DNA of 64,000 nt from Apus apus (Eukaryota; Chordata; Aves; Apodiformes; Apodidae): positions 6,611,001-6,675,000 of the forward strand of contig NC_067296.1 in NCBI RefSeq assembly GCF_020740795.1, written 5' to 3'. Every line of letters starts with the position of its first letter. The first letter of the stretch is position 1. The notes beneath the pieces were generated by a model. The model saw nothing but the letters and a program-made list of their open reading frames with translations. It was not told the DNA's origin and did not search any database. The position numbers and the translations under genes are program-made. This document shows, piece by piece, positions 45,401-57,400 of this stretch.

Positions 45401-48400
45401 GTACAGTAGAAGATCCATCATCAGCCTCTAGACTTACACACTGAGGAACAGACATAGCTAATAGTGCCCAGACAGTTCCCTCACCTCTCTCTCAATATGT
45501 CCAACTCCCAATGCTCCTGCTCCATCCAAATTCATCCATCATACAGACTTTCCCAGCACTGGCTAGGAAAAAAAAATAAAAAGGCTGCTTCTTCCCTCAG
45601 GACTGACTTGGGTTTGAACTACAAAGCAACCAATTATATGAAACAAGGTCACAGTCCAGCTTTTGGTCTTCAGACAGACCAGGTTACCCACTGCACACTG
45701 GATAGAGACCTTCCTGGTTTCACACAGTGCACACACAGATGCTGCAAACAGTTTTGCCTGTCCTCACTGGAAACATGCACTGATCAGTAATCATTGCCTT
45801 CCAAAGTGCAGAAGACATAAGGGCCTTGCTGTAGTTCTATAGTACCTTTGTGCCCCTCTGTACATTGCAAAATTAAACCCAAAAGCTGCTGTACAAGATT
45901 AGAAGAATAATTTCAGTGTAGCTAGACTGGGTATCCAAAAGGAACACAATGTCCTTATCAGAAGGTAACACACCCCTTTATGTAAAGTAGCCACTTAAGG
46001 AGCAAAAGCTTTTAGAAGTGCACCACATGCACTCACCTGTGAGTCACTTTTATTAGGTTAGGGGCTGTGTACTCTGCAATGCCACCAGTGCCACTGTACT
46101 CCCCCATGTCCTTATCTTCCTCCTCACGAACAAGGGCCCTCTGCACCTTGTGCCTCTTGGTGATGTTTCTTGGTAAGACAGGTTGGTAGCCATCCTCTAT
46201 GCCCAGGGTATAAATGGCTCCATCCAGCTCAACAGATACAGAACGGATCGAGCGATTCCGGACATAGCTTGGTTTGTATTCTGCATGGAAAAGGAAGGGA
46301 AAGGATTAACAGGGAGAGAAACATGTTACAAATTGGTCCTCTCTGTGGTTCTTGGGAGAAAAATAACAGCCCATACCATGACATTTGGAATTAATTGGAT
46401 GACAAATGGTGTTTGTTGCCCCTGTCCTCTGAGCTGCTGCTTCGTTACCTTTTGCATGGATAGGTGGATACCTTGGGGCGTGCAAGGGGCGGATACGATG
46501 CAAACACACATGAAAGGCAGACAGGGGAAATAAAAAAATAAATCCACTTGTCTAATACCACTTTGAGAGCAAAGAGCTCATTGAAAGAGATTCTGCTCTT
46601 CCCCCAAGAGTCACTAGGTGGCAGTAAGACCTTGAAAAACTAAGCATGACACCTCAAGACATCAAGGTCTTCAGTTGTCCTCACAGATTGATTCTCTATT
46701 GTTTTCTGCTGCCCACCAGACAATGCTCCACCCCTAGGATTCCTGCAGCACTTTCCTGAAGTCATCTGAAACATTCCCAGTGTCCAAGCTGAGTCTTTGC
46801 TCAATTCTATGCTCATTTTTCAAGATTGATTTTTTCGGGAGGGATCAATATCTGAATCTTTACTTTTATCCACATCTAATGCTTTTCTTCGCAATTCTTT
46901 CCCTGATGTGCAGAGCAGTCAGTGCACATCCCCCCATGCTATACACTCCCTCAGCCTTTGCTTCCACATTTGCAGTCCCAAAGGTAAAATGAAACATGTG
47001 CTAGGAATCGTGAGATGCTCGTTGATCTTCTCATCATTACTGCCTTCCAAATTTCTTTGTCCTGGCCCAAATCCCCAGAGCTCCTCTTCTGTTTGGTCAG
47101 GAATGTCACAAATATATCCTAGTTATGGAGTCTAAATCCATATTCAAACTTGCCTGTTGTATGATGTGGTCCATCTCCGACAATCTTTCCTGCTCACTGC
47201 CAATGAAGCAGTGTCACACATTACACTAAGCGTAATTATCTCATTCCTTAAGAAACAGAGCCTAAGTACCATAGCCTCTCTTCTCCTTGCCCAGTGCCTG
47301 AGTCTTTACTCTGTATGTGAGGCTTGGAGTCATCTAAGACATTTCTGGAAACAATCAAGCCCCTTGGCTCCTCTGGTCACCTCTCCTTCACCAGAGCCAA
47401 AGCACACAGCATATCTCACAAGAATGGGACTTCCCTCTGCATCTGATAGGGGGAAAACTCAGCCAGTGTGCCAAATGAGAAGACCCATCTGTCTTGCAAT
47501 CCCAAGCTCCACAGAAAAGCCAGCTTTCTCTATGGGATAACCATCACAGCAAAACAAGACAGGGAAAATAATAAGCAATAGGAGGTAGAACAACCAAAAT
47601 TGACTAATACTCGTAACAGTTGGCATGCTTTGGCATTAACACAGAGTGACTTTTTTTCAAGAAGCCTCACATTGATTCCAAATGGACTGTGAAGTCTCTA
47701 AAGCCATTTTGCAGACTGTGGCAAGAGAAAGAAACATCTCCCACATGAAACTAGTCCAAGCATTATACTCTTGTCAGCACCACACACAGAAAGTAGAATA
47801 CCAGCTGGATTGTCTGGCTTTGCAAATTTTCCACCTGTGGTTCAAAGTTTATTGCTAATATTAAGCCAGGTGAGTCACTGCTGAAGGGGAAAAAAAAACC
47901 CAAAAGACCAACCCTATTTCAGGCACTCATTCAGGAAATGTTTGACTAAATGAGAAGGAAACTCCCATCTTTTCAGAAGTAGGAGGAAGTTCCAAAAAGC
48001 TACACCCTAACAATTATATTCAAAGTATAAACTCCTATTTCTTTAATTGTTCCCTCATTTCATCTTGTTAAACCCAGCCAACTAACAATTTATCTTCCTT
48101 CCAAGTCTAATGGGCCAATCCAGTATGTTGAACCTCAGCAGATAGCTGCAGGGAACTGCTGTCTACACACGCCCCTGAAGAATTAGAAGCTGGCAGTTAC
48201 ACCTCCCTTGCAGCCAAACTAACCCAGCCTTACAATGAACAAATTGGTCTGGAGTGAGGCAGCTCCTAAAGGACTCATCTTGCTTTATCAACGTGCAGAG
48301 CTGACTCAGCACTGTGATTAGCTCCAAACTCCATTTTCAGAGGAAGTGGCTAAAATATTTAACAGGATCAATACTCATCTGTGCTGTGCTCTCCCACCTG

Positions 48401-51400
48401 CCAAGCGCACTGCAGGCATAAATACCAATGGCTAATTACTTATTAGTCAATCCTCTCCTACATTTAAATTTTACCCTCCAATCCAATTACCTGAGTACAC
48501 AACCCACAATCAAAGTAGATCTAGAGCTGTTAAATATTTGGCCCAGAACACCTATACTCCCCTTTTCAAGTTATTGAAGTTTGGTTTTGGTAAGTTCTAT
48601 GAGTCCTGGTGCCTCTCTCCCTCTGGTCTTACAGAAGCCACCTGTCTCATAGGTGGCACTGCTGTAAAGTTGCATCCTCAGAACTGAGTCTGGAAATGGG
48701 GTCTGGAGCAATGTAAGCCTAAACAAGCTAATCACATTTCAGTGCACCACTCATCCCCCTGCATCTTCCTGGACCAGTTGACAAGCATGCCTGTCTTTGT
48801 TGGAGGCTGAAAATACGCTGTTCTGGTCCAGATTTCCCCAGACAGCCTAGAGACAAACACACCTGATTTTTTACAGCTATTTTTTGGTTGCATCTCAGGT
48901 TTCAAACACTGTCTAGCAAGGGTGCAAACTGCAGTATCCAAAATTTTTATTCAACTGGAAGGGTTGGCTGATTCACCTGAAGGCTGTGTGGCCATTCAGC
49001 AAGATCTGGCCAGACTGGAGAGCTGGGCAAAGAGGAACCTAATGAGGCTCAACAAGAATAAGTGTAGAGTCCTGCTCCTGGGAGGAATAACACCATGCAC
49101 CAGTACAGATTAGGAGCTGACCTGCTAGAAAGTACCTCTGTGGAGAAGGACCCTGGAGTCCTGGTGGACCAGTTATCCATGGGGCAGCAATGTGTCCTTG
49201 TGGCCAAGATGGCCAATGGTATCCTGGGGTGCACTAAGTAGAGTGTGTCCAGCAGGTCAAGGGAGGTTCTCCTTCCCCTCTACTCTACCCTAGTGAGACC
49301 TCACCTGCAGTATTGTGTCTAGTTCTAGGCTCTCCAGTTCAAGAGAGACAGGGATTTTCTTGAGAGAGTCCAATGGAGGCTACAAGGACAATTAAGAGAC
49401 TGGAACACCTCACCTATGAGGAGAGGGTGAGAGACCTGAAGCTGTTTATCTAGAGAAGAGAAGACTGAGAAGGGATCTTATTAATGTCTACAAATATCTG
49501 AAGGGTGCATGTCAAAAAGGAGGGGGCAATCTCTTTTCAGTCATGCCCTGTGACAGGATGAGGGGCAATGGGCATAAACTAGAACACAGGAAGTTCCACC
49601 TCAACATGAGGAGACACTTCTTTGCTGTGAGGGTTACAGAGCACTGGAACAGGCTGCCCTGAGAAGTTGTGGAGTCAAGGATTCTGCTTCTATACAGGCC
49701 ACAAGGAAAATATCTACCATTAGCCTCATGAATTGCTGCTGGACATTTCCCAGCAACATCTACGTACTAGTTTGCAAATTAATTTACTGAATTTAGAAAA
49801 CACTGTTGGCTCCGAATTGCACTGATTCACTTGACGACGGGTCTTGACCATGCTGACATTAGAACATAATTATTTTATGAAAACGTTTGGTGCTTCAGCC
49901 CCTCCATCAGCAGGTTAGTCTGGTCTTTTAGATCACATGTTCTCACTACACAGGACTGACTTGAATCTTTCTAAAAGACCAATCCTCATACCCTCACAAG
50001 GTTTTGCAACACACTTCATGCACCCTAGGAGTAGGATATCCAGTTTAGTTTTCTGCAAATAACTATGGATTAGAACCCATCAAAACTGCTCTGCAAATCC
50101 ACCTCTATTTGCAAGACAGAAGGGAATGATCAGGGTGCTTTCTTCAAAACTACACTATTGCTCTGAACTAAAGCATTCATGTGTCAAGTTTGAAATGTCT
50201 ATTTTCTATTTAGCTGCTGTTCAATCTCATGAGTAGCATTTGGTGGCATTGAAGCAGGGCTGCAGTAACATCCCATGCAGTCACCAAATGAGGGAGCTGA
50301 AGCGTGTAGAACCAACTCTGTCTCTTCTGAGCAGAACACAGGGGAAAAAACTCAGTTCTCATCCCTTTGCTAGAGGGAGCAATCTTCTCTCTTTTTCACC
50401 TCAACCTTCTTCATACATAAACTAAAGGTAATTAAACACTTAACCACCTCCTCTGGATGTTGTAAAAATTAGTTAATGTTTAGGAAGCACGACACAGATG
50501 AAAATTACTTAAGTGTTGAGGACTATCAGATAGCATTATGTTGCCCTCACTTAAATTGTTTTCCTCCTCTTATTTAAGTGCCTTCGATCTACTCCTGTTA
50601 TTTGACTCTCCATTACTGAACTTTCTTCTGTGTGTCTTCAAAAAATAACCCAACTTAATTGAACTGCAAGTTCTAGTGTTATTTAAAGATTATCTGCTGT
50701 GCCACATATTTAAACAGCAAGTACAGTTGAGTAATTTCATCCTGGAACCAATAATTTTTTTCAACTTAAAATTAGCTTAGTAGGTACTAATCAGCTTGCA
50801 AGATAAATATAATGGGAGAAAATCAATGTAAACTTTCTGTTTGAAGCTTGTGCCAGGTCATAATACAGAAAGACTAATCTGCTAAATAATTAAGGCTCTG
50901 TATTTGTGGAGTGAGACGAAAGAAACATTACAAGTGAATAATAATTCTGTGCTGCCATTTGCCTCTTTAATCTATAATTAGACTATGTACTTCAAGTATA
51001 GTTGTTAGTCTGACTAAGGTTTAATACAGAGCCAGTGGAGTGGGCTTTCTGAAAAACCACCTGATCTGTGCCAAGGAAACTAGAAACAGAGTGATCCCCT
51101 TCCGACATGATCTCTGGTTAAAAGTCAGCCTTGTCTTTGCTGACTGAGCCCAAATAAAAGGTGTCAGAAGCAAGCAGCTTCTGTAACAAAGCACAGGCAC
51201 CTTGATTAAAAATAAGTCACTGTAGTAACAATTCCAAGCATTGAAGTACCTACTGAAAACTGGAGTATTTGCTGTAAAACACTGTTCATGTTTCATGGGC
51301 TCTGTAAGAATGTGCTACTTGCCACTTCAGTATGTGTACTGCATTTCCAAGTTTTTTAAAAGATATAAATACAGGACCCTATTCTGGATCAAAACATTCC

Positions 51401-54400
51401 CCTTCCTACAGACAGATATTTTCAAAACTGATTGTCCAATATGAGACATACTGTTTCATAGGTAGATACATGGTAAATATGACGACAGAATTGAATGCCC
51501 ATGAAAATCACGACAATCACGTCAGTGAACTAAAGCAGACACAGAAGATACAGTGGGATCACTTACTTTTCTTGGAGAAGAGTTTCTTTCTCCGTCCAAC
51601 ATGGCTTAGCTTGTACTCATTCTCCTCACAGTTGCAGTCTTCACTATTCCTGTTGTAATACTTGGGCAAAATATTGGAGGTGCCTTTGTTGTTGCCTGCA
51701 GCTGCCAAGCCTGCCATTCCCTTGCACTTGTGTAGCTTGAGCTTTCCACTGGCATCTTCCACACACTGCCACTTCTGGAAGAAAAATTTGGTCATTAAAA
51801 CTCTGTCCCAACTGTGCTTTGTCTAAGGGACAGCTCCAGCAAGCAATCAGAGACTCCTCATTGTAGTAAACCAGGGCTCATCTATCAGCCACTACCAAGC
51901 AGATTTTTTTTTGCAACCTGCCATTTTCAGACAAAACAGGAATTCTTTGGAACACACTTGTGTCTGTTTCTTGGAGGCAGAACAACTGAAACTTCTTAAC
52001 AAAGTCAATATTACAGTTTAAAACATGTAAGTGACAAGTGACAACTTCCAGAAATGCAACTGTGTCATAAACCAAGGATGCTGAAGCCTCACCCACAGGT
52101 CTGAAAAGAATCCTTGCCTACCAGTAAGGGTGTTTGTCAGGCTGGCAGGAACCTGTGCCACTTTTATGCCATTAACTCAGCACCAAGCTCCAGGCCTGCA
52201 TATAATCTCAGCCTCATCTCATAAACCACAATGGGAAAACCTCTTTGGAGGTGTCTACTACTTTCCTAGTTCAACTGCCTATGGTGGGATGTTTTTATCC
52301 AAGTTGTGGATTCCTGTACTGCAAAGAACTGGTCTGAGCTGGTTATCTAGACTCGTTCTACAGTCAAATAAGCCAAACAGTCACTTCCAGGTATAATTCA
52401 CTTCATCCTAAGGTAAGATAATAAGAGATAAGAATTGCCCTGCATAAGTGCCCATTTCTCTTCACTGACTTTTAAAAGCCTGGGTATGATGGGATCAGCT
52501 ATGGAAGTCTGTAGTTAGATGTACTTAAAGTTTATCTCCATCTTGAGTGTTTCTCTTAATAGCTTTTCCCATTCAACACCCTTGGGCTTGACTAGCAATG
52601 ATAAGCTACACTGGATGCCTGGGAAGTGAGAATCCCCTCCCTCTTCCACTCAAACTAGTGTAAATCTCATTTGTAATCTCCAATTCCTTCTGTAACTCAA
52701 AACCTGAAGTATCTTGCCTATAGATCGCTTTGTGCTGTGCCATGGGCAAGAGAGTTTAGCCACCTTCAATCTGGCACAGAACTTTTACCCACTTCCCAGA
52801 TACATCCCAAAATGATTTCACCTACTCCTTTATTTACCAACACACTACCAGCTACAGAGCTATGCTGTGAGATACATAAAGAACCCTCACAGTAGCAGTT
52901 GCTACTGCTTTAAATAGACACTCTCGGAAACACTTCTGCTTTTTGCTGAGTCTTGAGAGGCGTTCCCTCTTTTTCCCTATTACAAAAATCCTAAGTCTGT
53001 GCCTCCAGGACTCACTGGAATATTGAGAATTTTCCAAATAAAAGAACAGAAGAAAAACCAGCACCAGCTCCCAAGTGAGATGACATTTTACAGCAGCCTA
53101 CAGCTCCATGAGGGAGCTTCAGTCACTTCAGTTCCCACAGAGAGGTGTGTGTGTGCCCAGGCTAGGACAACAAAGCCTACATTTTCTATTGAAATTCACT
53201 CCCTTGCTTGCATGACAAGTAAGAAAACAGTATCACTGTGCTTTTATAATACAGAATGTAACAGACTCAGAAGTGAACCAGTCAGTTACAGTGGATTTAT
53301 CTATGTCCATGGGAGGTCCTCTCAGAACCATCAGAGTTTTATGGTGTATCCACTTATTTCCTCAGGCAATTGGATGCCAGGTCTCCTGAGCTGTAACTGC
53401 TTCTTGGATGCAGATACTGTGTCTAACCTCCTGTAAGGTCCAAGCCTTGTAGTGATGCAGATTAACCTGGCTTAACTTTCAGCACAAGGAATCACAGGAA
53501 AACAGTGAGAGATACTGACAATAAGACATTGGAATCAGACATCTTTGCATGACTGTCTTCATCTGTAAAGCAGGACACGTTTACCTAGATGGGCTGTAGA
53601 ACAAAACTAACCTTTGAAGAATAAATTTCTGAGGCTTTTTCATATTCCTTTTTAGAAATGCTTAACTGATTGATACACAGACTGAGGTTTGAAGTAAAAG
53701 TTATTCTACTAGAATAAACAACTGTTTCTTTCACAATGAAAAAAGATGTAAAAATGTTTGTTGCTGTTTCCCTTTTCAATTCATCTGAATATTATTTTTG
53801 AAAATATATGAGCAAACTGCATTTTCTGCTCAGTAGAGCTCTATGCTGTAGGTGTCTGATACATGAAAAATGAGGATTCAACAGAGGGCAAGTTAAATGC
53901 CATGATGAGAACTACTGTAAATAACTGCTCTGATGTGTGGCCCAAAAAACATTTTTTCTCTGTTTCTTTCATCTCCTGTCAAGAAAGTGATGCTCATTTT
54001 TCCCCTTCAGGTGAACTGGAAAAAAAAAACTCTTTAATTTTTGGTACAGTTTAAATCTTTCCAAGGCAGCTGCATGCTACAGTGAAAACATCTTAGAGGC
54101 TTTGCTGGAAGGGCACATTGTGTGCATTAACAGATCCACTGCTGAATGACTGCAGTGCAGAACTACGTAAATTACTTCAGAAGCAAACACTGAGGACACG
54201 TGGGAGTGGGAGGAACAGGGAATGAAAAGTCTCAAGCTTTTACTTTTTTTTTCCAAAACCAGATATGGGCATGTATGTGAATAAGTCTGGGATTCAACAA
54301 CTTGCCCTTGTTCTGCTTCTAAATAAAAACGCTAATTCTCTAGGTCAATATCATGGCTATTTCAGCTCCAATCATTTCCACAGGAAGCTTTCAAACTTAG

Positions 54401-57400
54401 GGAAAAAAAGGCAGTAACTGCAAGAGAACTGTGAAAACCTCTGCTTGACAGTCCAGAAGCTTTAAACATTGTGAATTCTGGCATTTTAAATTGGCTTCTA
54501 ATACGCAGCATACCATCATGCAGAAACCTGTGTCAAACCCTGGAAGCAACTAAAATATTTTATAGGAGATAATAACTTAAATAATTAAATCCCTATATGA
54601 AGAACTCCAGAGTGCCCCAGAGACAGTTTGGCTTGCAGGTACAAATGGTAACTATCCAGCAACAAAACATAATTACATATAAATAGTGGATTAACTCAAC
54701 AAGTAAAGAAAACAGAATGCCCTTAGTTCACCACTTGCCTTTAACTTTTCAGGCCTTTTAATCTTTAGACCAAAGGATGTGCTCCTTTTTCAAGTTCTAC
54801 AGTTCAATTCAAGTTCAATTCAAGTTCTACAGCTTGCAATATCTCGTAAGAGCTAGGTCCTGAAAGGAACGACAGTTTAACACAAATTGAAGTCAGTAGA
54901 GAACCCAAGCTCTCCCACAATCTTCATCCCAGCTCATATCAAAACTCTAGAGGACGAACCTGTCTTTCCTTCTGCAAAACCTTGCAGAAGAGCTACTCAA
55001 GTCACCAGATAAATGGCTTTTGCAACATGTCCATCAAGCTCATATTGTGCAAGACTTTCCAGACACCTCATTTAACCATTGAAGCGGTTCCAGCTGGATA
55101 TTTCCCACCATCTTCAGGCAGGCCAAGTTAGCTGCTGCGCTTCAGCTTTCTGCCACCTACTGTGCTGGGCTTGTTCTAACAGTCTACTCCATCCTTGACC
55201 CTACCTCCCACTGCACAACACATGCCACTCAGTAATTTGTGTGCAAAGCAGAAGAGTCTGGGCTTTAGTTTAATGGAGAGATTAGCTACTGAACAGAAAC
55301 ATTGCTCAAAGGTACATGGCAAAGGCCAAAAAAAAAGACCATTTGTAACATATACTCTAGCCCAAACCACCTGCTGTAGGTACCAACAAGAGTAAATTAG
55401 GACTTCAATTTCTACGAAACATGAATCTGAACAGCAGCAGTTTGTAGAGTGAACAGATGCCCTGTTTCCCTCCAGTAGCATTTTTCACCTTGAACATGAA
55501 AACAACCCTTCAGCAGAAAAAGACTTACTTTTCTGTGTGTCAAAGCCCCATTATTTCCTTCATGGTCCTCATCACCACAAAGTGTTTTTTTGCATTATTG
55601 TGCATCAATCAATGTCTTCTTACTGCTACAGCAATCACAGATGTTAATTCAAAGTCATTACTTGAGGCTCCAATCAGAAACAAATAGCCATGACCTTCCC
55701 TGTAGGATTTTTTCCTACAATTCACTCATTTTCCTCAGTGAATCTCTCTCAGTTGACATTGTTTTTTCTTCAGGGGAACAGGGCTGATCACACAAGCCTT
55801 GCTAAAAAAAGATTCCAGTTGAAACATACAGCTTTCAGAGCTGAGCCCTAAATCATCATGCTGTGTCTCATCAGCTCCTCTTTTTGTTAAGTGAAAGAGA
55901 TTCCATTCCCTTTTACAGAAAAGTGAAAAGTGAAACTGTCTGATCAGTTAGCTGCCAGCCAGGCTCCCTCCCTAACACTTTTAGGAATATAGGCTCTAGG
56001 AATCAAAGTTTCTGCAGGATAATAAAGTTCTTTGTCCCTGCCAGCAACCTGACAAAAACACTTCAGCAATATCCACCTTCTTTAGTTTATACAAGGAGAG
56101 GTGCCGTGCTGGATCTCATCATCACCAACGAGGAAGGGCTGATGAGGGATGTTAAGCTGAAGGGCAGTATAGGCTGTAGTGACCACAAAACGGTGGAGTT
56201 CAAGATCCTTAGGGCAGCAAGCAGGGCTCATAGCAAGCTTACTACCCTTGACTTCAGAAGGGCAGATTTCAGCCTCTTCAGGGATCTGCTCAAGAGAATG
56301 TCTTGGGATAACATCCTGGAAGGTAGAGGGGCCCATGAAAGCTGGCTGGTATTTAAGGATCACCTTCTCCAGGCCCAAGAGCATTACATCCCAGCTAAGA
56401 GGAAGTCAAGTAGAAACCCCTTCCTTGCTGCCACATTGGATAGTGAGCTGGAGACAATGTCTAGAAATATTCAATATTCCAGTATAAATTCCTTTATGGG
56501 TAGTCAGAATACATTTTTTCTTGTATGAAAGAGCACAGTTACATTTTAGCTAGCTTTTTTGCTTTGGTTTGCTCCTTGTGTTATTTTTTTTATTGGGCTA
56601 ATGAGGACAAAGCAGCAAAATTCAGAAAGTGACACAAGCCCCTTCTGTGCCAGAGGCAGTTCTGCTTTTACTGACTGCTTGTCCCACTTCTCAGATGTTA
56701 CAGACTTCCCATGGTCTGTCTCATACACATCACTACTTCTCTGTTCTTGTTGACTGAAAGTAATTGGCTCATGTGTCCTTTATAACATCTCCTAGCTTTG
56801 TGCAGAGAGTTACTTTTTGTCTGAATATATCCAGATCCTTAGCTTTTCCAAACAGGTATGATTTTCTTAATCTTAATACTTTTGCTGGGGCTTATTTTCC
56901 CCCATCTGTACCTTCTTCCAATTTATCCATTGGCAAAGGATGAGTCTAGTTTCCTCTGTTTCATGTCACCAGTATATAAATAGCACTGCCTTCATTCCAA
57001 CTGCACGTTATTTCCTTACACTAGCTCATGATTTTTGGAGATTCAGACCTCTGGGCTTAGATCAATTTCAGCTGTCACAGACTGCATATCATTCAAACCT
57101 TAAAATTATAAGATGGATGAACAATTTATTGACAGAAAACTTGAAGGGCTTTTTGATGACCCAACACTGTAGCCAAAGTGAGGCAGCTGGGGAAATCAAC
57201 TAGCATGCAAGTGAAAAATCAGGTATTCAGCTGAATTTAAGATTACAATTATATAATTCATTTATTATTAATATAATAATTGGATTGTGGTATCAAATAG
57301 TCCCAGCTGCTGTGTCAGGTACTGCAGAAGCAGAGGAGTGCATCCTAAGCAGAAATTGCATTAGTGGTAGAGAAAAAAAACCAGCAGCCCCCAAAAGGTA

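Larger units (their letters stand above)
39939..46036 (-). other. SULF2 introns between hydrophilic-domain exons
   Basis: Three introns of 2.5, 1.6 and 1.8 kb. They contain a three-copy 17-bp tandem repeat at 41766-41816. Otherwise unique sequence with no coding signal. Confidence 0.65.
46281..51566 (-). other. SULF2 5.3 kb intron, contains a CR1 fragment
   Basis: Holds a CTCF-like motif at 46611-46625 and a degraded CR1 copy at about 48940-49680. A TGACTCAGC (AP-1/MARE-type) sequence lies at 48301-48309. No other gene seen; the open frame at 47157-47540 has no splice context or family likeness. Confidence 0.65.

Noticed and set aside
47157..47540. 127-codon open frame on the + strand in a SULF2 intron
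   Set aside because: No splice signals that fit, no domain likeness, and Ser/Leu/Cys-rich composition typical of chance frames.
54791..54832. Direct repeat cluster CAAGTTCTACAG / TTCAATTCAAG
   Set aside because: Short local duplication of about 40 bp, probably slippage; no sign of function.
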